From the NCBI RefSeq assembly GCF_051020765.1, contig NC_134932.1:12152001-12216000 (forward strand): a stretch of 64,000 bases of DNA. Direction: 5' to 3'. A model generated the notes under the pieces. That model did no database searches and had not been told where the DNA came from. It saw only the letters and a list, made by a program, of their open reading frames with translations. Both the position numbers and the translations under genes were made by a program. Positions within the stretch are counted from its first letter, which is position 1. Every line of letters starts with the position of its first letter. This stretch comes from Lasioglossum baleicum (lineage: Eukaryota > Arthropoda > Insecta > Hymenoptera > Halictidae). Of this stretch, positions 23,150 to 35,133 are shown piece after piece.

Positions 23150-24024
23150 GATCTCTCCGTCGGCTGTGTGCCGCCCGTCTCAGTCGCGTTCAATCCGTCG
23201 CTGAAGTACAAGGTGTCGTCGTGTAACGTCGAGCAGGATTTTTCGTGTGAATCAATGTGTTCATCACAGAACACGCAACCCGACGACTGATCGATCCAGA
23301 GACCCGGGTCGTTTGATTCTTTTCGCTTTGTACCAATTTATGTGACAATCGTGATACAGAATGGGGAACAACAGACCTGCAAGAAAGCGATCGCTTTCCT
23401 CCAAGCGGACGGTGTTCAAGTACAAACTGCTGATTCAGTGACAGAGTGTGCTAAGTGTGAACAGTGAACCACGAACGTTGTATTTTACCGTCGATTTTCT
23501 TAACATTGTCAAGTTTCTTCGGAATCCAGAAGGGATAACGTGATTGTACGAACACCAGTGACCGAGATCACGATACAGACCAGTGCATCATCTAGCGTGC
23601 CGAGAGTTATCATCACATTGATCGGTCCAGGAGCATATACCGTGCCCGTGCTAACACAGATTCGGTTTTGCTCGAGATTTTTCGGCCGTCCGCACTCTGT
23701 AGCTATAGACGATAACCGTTGGAGATTGCTTTCCAACAGCGATAACCATAAGACTGACAGGACTTATCAGAATCGATATGATAGTTTGATACTCCGAACT
23801 CTATTGACATTCTGTGCCAAATAAACGTGCCAAAGTGTTTCATTGAAAGTACAAGTCTTTTTAGTATTAATCCTAGCGAGTCTACTGTTACCGTTGTTGT
23901 TGATCGTTGTTTTCCTTTTTATACTGTTTCGTTTTGTAAGTTTGTTTTTTTATATTATACGCGTTGAGACACGTACGTGGGAGATTAGTGGTATTTTGTA
24001 CAGACGATATTTTTAAACGCACTA
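23150..24024 (+). promoter_or_regulatory. GC-richer block, possible promoter and 5' UTR
   Basis: The block contrasts with its AT-rich surroundings. It has an initiator-like TCAGT near 23177 and leads without a clear intron to the candidate exon at 24025. No TATA box is evident. Promoter activity is inferred only from composition and position. Confidence 0.3.
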
Positions 24025-24146
24025 ATGAGGAACAATTACCGCAATATGTTTTTCGCCGGCTACGGATGTTCCAATCAGCAACAGAACAGTTCACCGTTGC
24101 CGACCAGGGCAGGCCTGTGGGGTACTGTTTACAGCCCATTTCGAAA
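24025..24146 (+). CDS. Candidate first coding exon of an unidentified gene
   Basis: ATG at 24025 opens 40 codons beginning MRNNYRNMFFAGYGCSNQQQ and ending VYSPFR, then a strong donor GTGAGT at 24147 with two bases carried over. The composition (Asn, Gln, Ser, Pro) is typical of an N-terminal exon. The next same-strand gene seen is centrosomin at 55363, whose first visible exon needs one carried base, so the two cannot join directly without another exon. The family is not recognised. Confidence 0.35.
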
Positions 24147-25614
24147 GTGAGTACTCCCAGCCTCGTCTAGCTACATAGGTCGATTACGCTACTTCTCTGG
24201 CAGGGGTGTAAAGCAAGTCCCAAAGTCCAACTGTACCAAACATTTCAGCTATTTATCATGAAAGTGGGGTAACTTCGTTTTCTCCATATTATCGAGATAT
24301 ACTCGTCACTATTACATTATTCCGGAAAGTTATCCTTCTCGAACAAGTAGCGTTCTAGAATACCAATGAACACAAAAGATATTTCATAGTCATTGGACTT
24401 GTTGACACGAAAAAATTTCTGAGAACTTTTCTATACAAATGCACTGCGGCCAAAAATACCGTATGTAAACAAACAGGGACTCCGAATTCTTTCTACGCTT
24501 ATATCCTTGTTTTTTACTTTATTGTGGCGGAACCGTTAACGAATGCTATCTCATTGAGCTCTTTAGAGTAGTCCAAAATAAAGTCACTGATGTATCTTCA
24601 TCAACAAATTCTCGGTAGATGATGCAATTACTCTGCAGAATATTAAAAATTAACGTATTAACACTAAACCTACCACCACCGGTCAAAATGACCGGTTCCA
24701 GATTTTTTATTTTACAATTATTGAAATAATGAAAATGATTTCATAAGGAATGGTTGTGTAGATATCTCTTTAGTGGAACACGTACTACAATAGGGGCCAC
24801 ACAAAGTGTAAAGGAAATCAATCTTATCATTTTTATATATCTTTTTATATATCATTTTTATATACCTTTATTTATAATAAAGGTAAAGTGTTACTTAATG
24901 TTTCCTAGAAAAATCTTGTTTTACAGTATCTTTATATGCGAAAAAAGAATGTTAGGCTTACAGGTTTGCACACCCCCTTGAAGGAACAAGAAAAGATCTT
25001 CGTGGCGGAAACGAGACGTTAGATCAAAAAGGCTACAGCGACATAAAAGATGCTTACTCCCTTCGTTACCTAAATTTAGATTGTTTGTCGTGAATATTTC
25101 GGGGCAAACCATGGTCTGTTACTTTTCCGATGCGTGACGGCTGGTCCCGGTTTGACAGCTACGAATAACAGTGAAAACTCTTTTATTGTGAGGATGAATA
25201 TCAAAGAAACCGCCTAAATATATGCAGTTTTCGTTGCCTCGTGCGCGTCTTATGTTCCACGAAACTTGGAGTCATTGCACTAATGAAACGCATTTCTTCC
25301 AATTTCTTATCAAAATTAGTAAGTGTATTTACGTTGGCAAAATCTAATTAATAGTTGAACAGTTAAAGTACAAAGTAAATTGGAATTGTATACATATATA
25401 CAAGATGAGTCACCTAACGTTCCACCTCAAATATCTTTGTTGCTTTAAAGGATACGTCAAATGTCTAAATTTTCAATATAGGCCCACATAAAAAAGTTGT
25501 AAAATGCAACTTTTAGTATTTTTTCCAGAATTCCGATCAATTGTTATTTTTGGAAAAAAAATTTTTCACATTCTGTAGTAAACTAATTGCTCTAGCTTCC
25601 CAAAAAAACACAAC

Positions 25615-25684
25615 TTTTTATTTGGCTCCTGTGTCTTGCAATCAATTCAAACATTTTTTATTTTGCACAAAGATCCGCAGTCTA
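25615..25684 (+). mobile_element. Partial main-family MITE, 3' end only
   Basis: Only the right end is recognised, with TTGCAATCAATTC and TTGCACAAAGATCCGCAGTC. Confidence 0.6.
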
Positions 25685-27316
25685 ATAATTGCAGAGAGAT
25701 AATAGGGAATGAAAAATGTTTATAATTTTGAACATGTTAATCATATTACCTACGTTTACCGGGTACTATCCAATAAGTCTTTCAAAGAAATGATTTTTAT
25801 AACAATATCGCTGTAACATTTTTTGGTTCTCTCTTTTCGTGTATAAAATCACGCATTCATCAAGAGTGCTACTACTAAAAGTACCCACAGGTTTATGAAA
25901 TTAGGAACTCCTTTTATGAACATTATGCATAAACTTTTATAGAATTTTCTTTTCTATTTGCGAGGTAGTCAAATATTTCAGTGACTAATACCTTCGATAC
26001 GAATGGTTTAATGATTTAATTGTGACATCCATTTCGTCCAACCTAGACCTAACCCAAACCACGAATTATGTTTGTACAAACGTTGACAATGAGTCATAAG
26101 CAAAGCTGCGATGAATAACAGTTTGCTTAGTTGAGCTATTCACGCAGAGTGTATCGGATTGGAATATATATTCTCTGTCTATCTCTTATTCCATTTGAAT
26201 TATGTTTAGCCAGATACCACTTCCTTGAATATTAACTCTAATTCAATGCATTCATAATGAACATATGTAAATGGTCGTTTATTTAAGAGATGTATGAATA
26301 AAATAACAGTTTGAGTTTATTCACACATTATAGGTCATACGATTCAAAGAAGAAAAGCTGCTAGATCTTTAAAATTTTCTGTTCCAATTTAATAAAATTT
26401 TCTATAATTTAATGAGGATTATTTTATTGAAATTAAATTTTAAGTCGGTAAAAATAATTTCATAGAAAATTTTAGTCAGTGAGTGTAGTTGAATGAGAAC
26501 TTGCACGGTGACATACTGCATGAGAAAAGAAAAAGTATAACTTTTCGCAGAAAAAACGTCGAGAAAATTGGTTTTCATTATTTTTTTTAACTACGGCGCT
26601 ATAACTGTTTTTCCTTCTATGCACTACCATGTTTCCCCTATAATAACGGGGACTTCTGAACATCAAATTTAGATGTATAAACGACAATAAATAATTTTTT
26701 TGAGAATTTTTCACCCAGAAAAAATAGTCGTAAGTTTTCCAACCTGTGTGTGGGCTCGAAAAGTGCTATGGGGTTAATAGAGATATATTTTCGAGATTGT
26801 AGGAAACTTAAAAAAGATTGTTCTTCTGGTGCAGTTCAAGTACGGAGACTCCTCAAGTTTCCCTGTTGGAGCATGCCAGAAAAATTCCATTGTCTTCCCT
26901 GCCAGGAAATGTCCATTTGTGTGCAAGCCGGAAATCTGTTGGGAAAGAGAGGGAACCTTCCGATTTATCAACCAGAGGTCGTGACAGAACGATCGAACGA
27001 CCGCGACACGTCAGACTGAACTGCATCGATCTACATACGCACAAGTTCTGTAGATGTCGTCGGCATTAATTGAAGCTCTAATTAATTCTTCTCGCCCACT
27101 GGACACCCACGACGCAAAGAACAGAGCGGCGAGTCGAGAATCGCTTGATACACGATGTTTCCATTCAACAGGGCCGAACTAATTGTTTAACTGGACAAGT
27201 TAATGCATTTAACGATCCGGTAATTGAGGGAACTTTGCACGTCAATGTGAACGCGGTCGTTCCACTACCGTTCGACTCTTTCCAATATACTGTGGGCGAC
27301 ATGTACGAAATTATAC

Positions 27317-27413
27317 GTTATTGATTCAAGATAAAAGTTAATAACGGGTAATAAGTTATTGATTGAAGATAGAAGTTAATAACAGATAATAAGTTATTGA
27401 TTGAAGATTAAAG
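27317..27413 (+). repeat. 38-bp tandem repeat, about 2.5 copies
   Basis: Units start at 27317, 27355 and 27393 with GTTATTGATT followed by AAGTTAATAAC. Confidence 0.8.
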
Positions 27414-28439
27414 ATTGTCTGAAGAGATTTGCATCCAATCAGAGTCGCCAGACGAGGGGAGGAAGCACGAATCGAGGGGAAAAATTTACATTGCGACTAG
27501 TCATCGCAGAATCACGATCACGTTCGTGTTTTTAACTTCATCACGCCGTAATCGTAATTTTTTTATTTAGAGTAAAGCTCACTGTCATCCTCATTTTTCA
27601 TCTTGATTAAATTAGTTCTTCTTTCATCAAAAATATGAAATGTACTTATTGGTAATATAAAAATTTGTTAGAGCCGTAGCGTGAAGAATACATTTATTTT
27701 TAATAGTACGTTGCATACAATGTAAAAAACTAAGAAAAATTCGTTGTAGGTTTTATTTAACATTTGATCGTATTAACGTCATTTTTGTAAGTGGTTTTTA
27801 TAATTTAGATCCACTGTGTATTTAGATGGAGAATTGTTTTTCTAGAATATGTTGAAAAATTATTGTTTCGTGAAAAATTTGTCTCTGGGTTCTGAAAATA
27901 TTGACAGCAAAAAGCAACTTGGAAAATGGCATAAACTAAGAATAATGCTACGGGGCGAACGTACCCTACAGATCGCATTATAGTTCTTACTGCGTGCTCC
28001 TGTTCGGTCCATGCCACCATATCTGCTCTCGAGTATTGATTACTTACACAACCACCCTCCATCTTGCCAGTTGGTGGCAACTCTGTGCGTCATTCTATGA
28101 AATTGTTTTCGTTCGTAATAGTTCCTCTCCATGGTGAATCATTTCATCGAGTCGCAAAATAAGTTTTGCGACATTTCAGACTTATTGCGATTGCAGGGAA
28201 CTATGAATTTTTAATCATTGCTCCAATGAACGGATTTGAGAACAGAGTTGTTTACTTCCAAATAGATTCATGCAGTTGCTGTGTTATAAATCAATTTTTG
28301 AAATGCAGAAAAATCAATAGGTGAAACTTAAAGCGGCAAAAACATTTAAGAAATCTACAAATACGGAGACATTATTTCCAAACAATTAAAATTATTTACA
28401 CAATGAATAAATCTATATTTAGCTTCATTTCCATGCAAA

Positions 28440-28481
28440 TGATGTATAAAGATTTGATTGTGCATAAAGATCCACTGTCTA
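28440..28481 (+). mobile_element. Partial main-family MITE, 3' end only
   Basis: The end TGCATAAAGATCCACTGTCT is kept; the rest is not recognisable. Confidence 0.5.
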
Positions 28482-29509
28482 GTAATTAAAATGTTAATTA
28501 ATTATTTAAAAATTATTATCCAGTTAACATAACAAGTTTCATCTCCTTTTATACCTCATCTATATTTTTCACGTCCTTCTTATAAATTTTAAGTTACTTC
28601 AAATACATGAATCGCACCTTTCAAAGAGTAGCAACATTTTTGGTACACTCTGTATATTGTTAGGATCTGCGAAACCCATGGAAGATTTATTCGACAATTA
28701 GAAAATTGCCATAAAGTGTTTGAGAAGCGTCTTCAAATAAAGTAAAATAAAAATAAACTGATTTTTGTTATTATCCTTTTCGTAGAATGATGAGAGAAAT
28801 AATATATGTAAATAATTGCATTTCCATTAAAAAAAATGCAATTGTCGAATACACGTGCACTACTGCACTTCTAAAAAATATGGTCCTACGGATGTAATAC
28901 TCTTTCAACCATTCATCTCTTTTTTTTTGCCATTTTTCTATAACCATGTGTATTCCTACGATTGAGAAAGTATCGACTGCCAAAGGAAAGGTGCATTTCG
29001 CGAAATACATTACGCACCGGGGGCTTGTTTTCACTTAGCTCGAGATTCCGATTCATCGGAAGCGATTCGTTATAATTAAAGACGACCCAGATTTTGATTG
29101 CGATTTTCATCGTTCTAACGAATGGTGAGGTTGACGCGATGTAAAACCGTTTGCGTGACATCCCAGTGATTTATCACACGTCAAGCTACTTTAACCTGCG
29201 CGAGAGCAATAAGGAAATACAGAATTTCCAGAAAGGTTTAATTTAGATTTCATCCAAACGCTATTCCTGTTGGCCAGTGTTGAAACGTGAAATGAGTAAT
29301 TAACGGGATAACGTCCCTCCAGCCGAGTTGTCGCGCCTTAACAAGTTCTAAGAGTTCTGCTATTATTTGCAAGCCCCGTGCTGTCTGGAATACCCTATGC
29401 TGTGTCGCCTTCTGCGGCGCGGCGCACACTGGGGTAAACCGATGAACTTTGTGTCAAAATCAAAGAACTTTCGACAGAAATGAGATAGAGTAATCATTTT
29501 TTTTTTAAA

Positions 29510-29723
29510 TTAACCCTTATTACTCGAGTGGTGACTCACAGTCAAAGTACATTATTAAATATGTTGGTATCGAATAAATCACTGCACATTCAATTATTGT
29601 ATGAGGTATTGTATCAATTTCATATCTACAAAATGAAAAAAAAAACATATCGAATGGAATTATTCTAGGTCGGAAAAAATATTTCATTTTCGAGTTAAAA
29701 TAGCTCCGAGTGCAAAGGGTTAA
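29510..29723. mobile_element. TTAA-flanked piggyBac-like MITE
   Basis: TTAA lies at both ends (29510-29513 and 29720-29723). The left end is TTAACCCTTATTACTCGAG and the right end, inverted, is TTAACCCTTTGCACTCGGAG. It is about 210 bp, non-coding, with relatives at 40122 and 40993. Confidence 0.8.
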
Positions 29724-30166
29724 AGCTGAACTATCGCAGAATATGCCAAAAATAGAGAGATGTGGTACGAATGTTTTTAACTTTGAAAATCTGTGTTAAA
29801 CTTGCAGAATTTCAAGAAAATTGTAGTTTATGCAATACCACGGATACATTTTTTTCTTGATATGCTATACATCATTTCCGGTAGATTTTGTCATGCTGAT
29901 TTCAAATCTTGTCGCAAAATTTGTCTACCACCTCAGGATTTTGCAAAAAATCGATTTTTGTGAAAAAAAACTAATGAAATCATCATTTTTTCATTGAAAT
30001 AATTCGATAACCCACTGGTTTGAAGGTGTATTGTATTCTCGTACATGGAACACAATAAGAATAATGAAGTATTTGAACGTTTCGAGTTACTTACAAAGCA
30101 TGAAGCACAGTATCATTTTTCTGTAGAGTTTATGCCACGATTCATTTGCATCTTCTAAATGATAAA

Positions 30167-30362
30167 TGGATTGCGGATCTTTATGCAAAATAAAAATTGT
30201 CTGTATCGATTGCAAGGAATAGAAACCAAACAGAAAATGTTATTTCTTCCCTCAATAATTTTAATAGATGAGAAATTGACATCTTCAATTTTTAAAATTT
30301 TCCTACAATTTTCAATTTCATCTACTAAATTTTCCTATAAATGCATAAAGATCCGCAGTCAA
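30167..30362 (-). mobile_element. TA-type MITE (main family), full-length, reverse orientation
   Basis: Left end ATTGCGGATCTTTATGCAAA and right end GCATAAAGATCCGCAGTC; the outermost bases have decayed. The interior matches the reverse complement of the copy at 12155. Confidence 0.8.
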
Positions 30363-31339
30363 TGGAAACTGTTTTGCTACAGAACAAATATGATACTGCA
30401 TTCACGACAAAATAATCGAAAGAATAAATTGCTAGACATTTTCAATCTTGCAGTATACTTAACAGGCCCGAAAATTTCAGTCATATCAGTAAAAAATCGA
30501 TTAAATTGAATTTACTTGTTTATGATTGCGGTAGAACCTTGGTTATCTGTACTAATGGGGGATGAGTGTTCGGATAATAGAACAGTCACCTTGCTGCAAT
30601 GCTTAATAATCGAGATATTCGGATAATCGAGGTTCTACCGAAACGTCAATTAAACAAGTTAATATGTTTCAAGTTGCGTCTTGTTTCGTCTCGTTTCGTC
30701 TCGTTTCAATCAGAAGAGTGTCAAGGATATTTTGGTAAAGATATCAGAAAGTTTAAATTGTTTATTATAAGAATACAGTTATCCCATAACTATCTGAAAC
30801 TTTTAACAATTTTATTTGGCCCCTGGTTCGAATGATTTCATTGCTGACTATACATATTTAGATACGATACGGTATGTTACTGCTACGCTTATCAAACGTC
30901 TCTTACGTATTTCCGAGCAAGTTGACACGTGCAGTGAATTTCACGGTTAACATCTCTTTTGCGTAAACCACAACCTAAACGCTCTCGTAAAGTGTGCGAT
31001 AATAATATCGGTCGCGTGTCACCCTTTGCTCCCTCCGCAGTCGTGCCGAGCGGCTTTTGAGGCGTCCGGAGATTCCGGGAAGTCTAGATCCGGATTAGTT
31101 AAACGCGGACGTAAGGATTGAAAAGAGTATGCTCGCGGTTACATACGCAGACTGTTGCCCGCAAGGTGAACGCATCCCATTTTAGGGATGGCGACAACTG
31201 CTACTTTTTTCTGTATCACTCGTGATTCGATCACGGTGATTTTTCATAGTAATTTGAGATTTTCATGATTGTTTCTGATTGGCGGAAAGCATAACTGTTC
31301 TTCGCGCAAGTCACAAAGCCATAACCTGTATATTTTATA

Positions 31340-31542
31340 TTAACCCCTTCAGAAATCTTCAGATGAAGATTTTAACAAAGTTTAACAAACATGAATGCTG
31401 CGTGTTTCCTTTTAAACGAAATAAAATTTGATTCGTTTGTAATTCATATTTAAGCATTAAAATAAATGTAGCCATACAGAAAATGTAAATTTTCTTTTCT
31501 CTTCTACGACGTTTATGGATAAAGAGAAAGAGAAAAGCTTAA
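31340..31542. mobile_element. TTAA-flanked MITE, second piggyBac-like family
   Basis: TTAA at 31340-31343 and 31539-31542. It starts TTAACCCCTTC and shares ATGAAGATTTTAACAAAGT and TGTAGCCATACAGAAAA with 58097-58335. A fragment of the same family lies at about 35873-36040. Confidence 0.7.
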
Positions 31543-31800
31543 ATGATAACAAATCTGAAATAAGTACGTAATATCTGTAGTTGTCAGGAAGAACGCCGTA
31601 TGTTACATACTTTCACTTTCGAGATATTGCCATTTAAAGTGCCATTTAATGCTTCGACATAGGACACCGGTTAAATTGTATTATGTTTTTGACTTTTTCT
31701 GGTAAATACGTAAATCCTATAATGTAAAGTTCAATTAATGCATAAACTCGAGTTTTTTGAAATTGTGACATGCGGCGTTTTTCCTGACAACCACAGATAT

Positions 31801-32764
31801 AATCGTGTGCGTGCCTGAAGCCAAACAAAAAAAGGGAAATTTAAAGGTCGATCGGCCTGTACCAAAAAATAGTGACCATCTCCCTGCCCATTCGAATCAT
31901 AAATTTGAAGTTGCAAATGTGAAAGAATACGTTATATCCACTGTTTACATATAAGAATATTAATCCTGGGTTACAAAATACTAATGTCTAGGTACTTAGA
32001 AATTTTTCAGAATCTTCTGTTCCTCTGTCGGATCAAGTGGACACTGCGATTTGCGCGAATACCTCTTATAAACGATGAAGCACAAAACACCACACTTCTA
32101 CACAATCACTGAACACTACACAACACACTTTCCGAAATCGTGACAACTAACGGGAAGAACTGACTCCGACCACGTTCAAAATAGTACATACTGCGGTTGT
32201 CACCTCAGTTTTTCATTAATGGTTAAAGGTGGGAAATGTTGCGTTTGGTAATTGGATGGGGGTGTGTCGGAAGGACTTTAGGTTGAGAAGTGGTGAAACT
32301 GTCAAAGAAATTCCTTTTGTTATTGTCTTCGGTCGTCAATAACGTGATTTATGATCGGCCGGTTCGGAGCCGATTCGCATGCGTTTTTTGCTTACTATAA
32401 CGTCCTTCGAGATGACAACCGCAGCACATACTATTTTGACCGTGGTCGGAGTAACTTCTTCCCGTTCGCTGTCACGATTTCGGAAAGTGTGTAGTGTTCA
32501 GTGATCGTGTAGAAGTGTGGTGTTTTGTGTTTCACCGTTAATAAGACGTATTCGCGCAAATCGCTGTCCAATCCACTTGATCCGACGGAGAAGCAGAAGA
32601 TTCTGAAAAATTTCTAAGTACCTAGACATTAGTACTTTATAACCCAGGATTAATATTCTTATGTATAACAGTGGATATAACGTATTCTTTCACATTTTCC
32701 AACTTCAAATTTATGATTCGAATGTCCCTTTAAATTTCTTTTGTCTCGAGGCATGTACACGAGC
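31801..32764. repeat. Long inverted repeat, arms about 360-400 bp, 203-bp spacer
   Basis: The left arm (31801-32205) and right arm (32409-32764) are inverse copies at roughly 90% identity by eye. Shared segments include AAGAATATTAATCCTGGGTT and AAAACACCACACTTCTACAC. The left arm carries about 40 extra bases near its outer end. The spacer is 32206-32408. No transposase is present. It could be a foldback element or a hairpin-RNA locus. Confidence 0.85.
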
Positions 32765-33078
32765 ATGTTCTGTCTCATCGACACGATCGGTTGAACTGTA
32801 GTAGTAGGCTTTTAAACTTTAACAGCTTATATCTCGATAACTATTTGGTTGCGACACATGGCTTCTTTCAAACTTTTTCTCATCTGGATGAGTGGAAGGT
32901 GTTGATGTAAAAAAAAAACTTGAACAACAATTTTCTTTGTTATGAACAATTTGGCGGCAAGTTTCTCTTACAAATATCCACCGATCCGGAGGTGTAGATT
33001 CACCGTAGAACGGATGACCATTACTTTTTATACACCCTGTACATATATGTATAACATTATTTGTCATATCGGAAATAA

Positions 33079-34168
33079 ATGTTTCACGCTGCTGGTTCTA
33101 ATAATTTAAAACGAGCTTTTCCGAAAATAGATTTGTTTAAAGAAAAGCAACAAGAAATCATATCGGTAAGTGAATCCCACTACGTTATCTCTGGTTTACG
33201 ATCTGGGGTACAAGACTATCTCTTCAATAGCAACGGCATTGTCTAGGTTGCCGCCGGCTGGGCTGATTAATCTCCTATGCACGCGAAAACTTCGTCCTTA
33301 ACGGAGCGATGTTTTGGTCTCACAGACGACCGTCGCTCTGGAAATAGACGGCAGCCTTCATCTTGATCCTTTTTAAAAGTTTTATCTAATTTGGTCTATT
33401 CGTAGTGTCTATTTCCTGTGGAATCAGGAGGCACCACGTGCCTACGCGCCATTTCCAGCCCTATACCAAAAATAAAACAGTCTTTGAGCGCCGATAGCGC
33501 CCTTACGTTACCGCTCGACTAAAATGGACGAAAAAGTCTTTTGTCTCCCTCCGCTTGAATTCTCTTTTTCCATTGTTGCATTGCTGAACCATGAATACGC
33601 GTTTTATATTAATAGATTCATACGCTTGAAACGCGAAGTCGAGTCCTCGGGGTACATTCTATTTTGTGACCGCGAACATAAGTTCTATCCGAGGACAGAC
33701 TGCTTTCCTAATTTAATGTTAATAATTTTGTGATGATTAGACTGCGGATGTTCAACATTCGATTTAGTTTCTGTTTCTTGCAATCGATGCAGATCGTTCA
33801 TTTCAACGGTGATTGACTGATGAATGATTAATAGACTGCGGATCATTATGCATTTACAGCAAAATTAAGTAGATGAAATTCGAAATTGTTGTAAAAAATT
33901 CGAAATAACTTGTCGAATTAAACATTTTAATGTATTATTCTTTTTGTTACAGTACCAACATGTCATTACAAGACATCACAATGAATTCAACGGTGCATGT
34001 AACCCACGGTGAGTTTATGTATAGTATTGTGTGTTTATTATACGTTCGAAAATATAAAAATCAATATTTACATTTACTTACAAAATCAAAACTGTATTGT
34101 AGTTTAGAAAATTATTTAGGCTATATACGATACGTGTCATAGTAAAGAATTTGTTAGAACAAGGCTAA
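33079..34168 (+). CDS. Candidate small spliced gene (63 aa)
   Basis: Three exons join in a consistent frame: 33079-33165 (ATG, 29 codons, donor GTAAGT), 33953-34008 (acceptor after TTTTTGTTACAG, donor GTGAGT) and 34120-34168 (acceptor TTATTTAG, TAA at 34166-34168). The product starts MFHAAGSNNLKRAFPKIDLF, is basic, and ends VIVKNLLEQG. I do not recognise it. After the stop, another frame stays open to about 34339 with protein-like content (for example INIGLGQVNNCQQELPEIEH), so the 3' part may be frameshifted or use another acceptor. Partial MITEs lie in the first intron. It may be a small gene or a decaying one. Confidence 0.3.
33738..33797 (+). mobile_element. Partial main-family MITE
   Basis: It starts TAGACTGCGGATG and jumps directly to the 3' interior (TTTCTTGCAATCGATGCAGA), so the middle is deleted and the right terminal repeat is missing. 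Confidence 0.6.
33832..33925 (+). mobile_element. Partial main-family MITE, 5' half
   Basis: It starts TAGACTGCGGATCATTATGC and keeps about 90 bp of the left interior. Confidence 0.65.
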
Positions 34169-34930
34169 TTAATATTGGTCTGGGTCAAGTAAATAATTGT
34201 CAACAAGAATTACCAGAGATAGAACATGAAGATTTCTATGTAACTCCACAATTTAATTCATTACTGATTACCTTAATTACTTTATTAGAGTGTAGAAGAA
34301 AAATTATCAAGAAGGTTACGAAAATTCACAAAAGTTTATGATACTTTTCAGAATTTTTACGCTCAATACAGAAAGATTCAAACTTTTAATATAATGTGTA
34401 TTTAGGTAACTGAATTTCCTTTTTAATTCTCTATATTGCTCGAAAAAATATATTTCGAATATTAGGGCTGTTTTTATCTCTTCAATATGAACAATAAACA
34501 ATAAAATGTACATATTAAATGTATAGTATTGGCACGTATCGACATGATTTAACGAACGATGTTTCTGTACAAGCTACTCGAGATTAAGAAAAGTATTTAT
34601 CATTTGTGTTAATATTCTTATATTTTTACAAGATTATATATAATTAAAATAAATAAGATTATGTATAAGATTGGCACTCACTTATGCGGTCATAGTCACT
34701 GATGGCAATTGTCAGAAAGTTTTAAATTAATTTTAATGAACACTCATTGTTCAAACATCTTGTCACTAAGATTGTTGCATTTTCAAAGGTTGGTTATCGT
34801 CGCATAAGAAAACATCCTCATAAACATAAACATAAACATAAAATTGACTTGTTTACGAACGTGAAACGGAAGAAACATGGATAAAAATGAAAGATATTTT
34901 TATTGTATTTCAATTACAATTTATTTCAAT

Positions 34931-35133
34931 TATTGGGTTGGCAAGAAATAGAGCCGAATTTCTTCATTCAAACATTGAACTTTAATATATAAGATATTTT
35001 CCCTTTTGTTTGATGATCATTTACCAAAAAGAATAAACAAGAAAATGTTATTGATTAAAGTTCATCGCTTGAATAAAAAATTCGGTTTTATTCCACTTTA
35101 AAATACCGGAATTACTTTCTTGCCATCCCAATA
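34931..35133 (+). mobile_element. Mariner-type MITE with mellifera-like ends
   Basis: TA-flanked element with ends TTGGGTTGGCAAGAAAT and, inverted, TTGGGATGGCAAGAAAG. These resemble mellifera-subfamily mariners. About 200 bp, no transposase. A second copy lies at 47240-47476. Confidence 0.75.

Larger units (their letters stand above)
24147..29509. other. Gene-poor interval, possibly first-intron DNA
   Basis: No gene supported. It holds partial MITE copies (about 25615-25684 and 28440-28481) and a 38-bp tandem repeat at 27317. Segments near 26750-27300 and 28920-29440 are less AT-rich and might be conserved regulatory DNA. Confidence 0.45.

Noticed and set aside
33953..34140. Sm-like (LSM10-type) fragment suggested by TNMSLQDITM and GYIRYV
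   Set aside because: The likeness is short, no Sm1 motif exon lies upstream, and the frame ends at once; the alternative phase-0 splicing fits the start exon at 33079 better.
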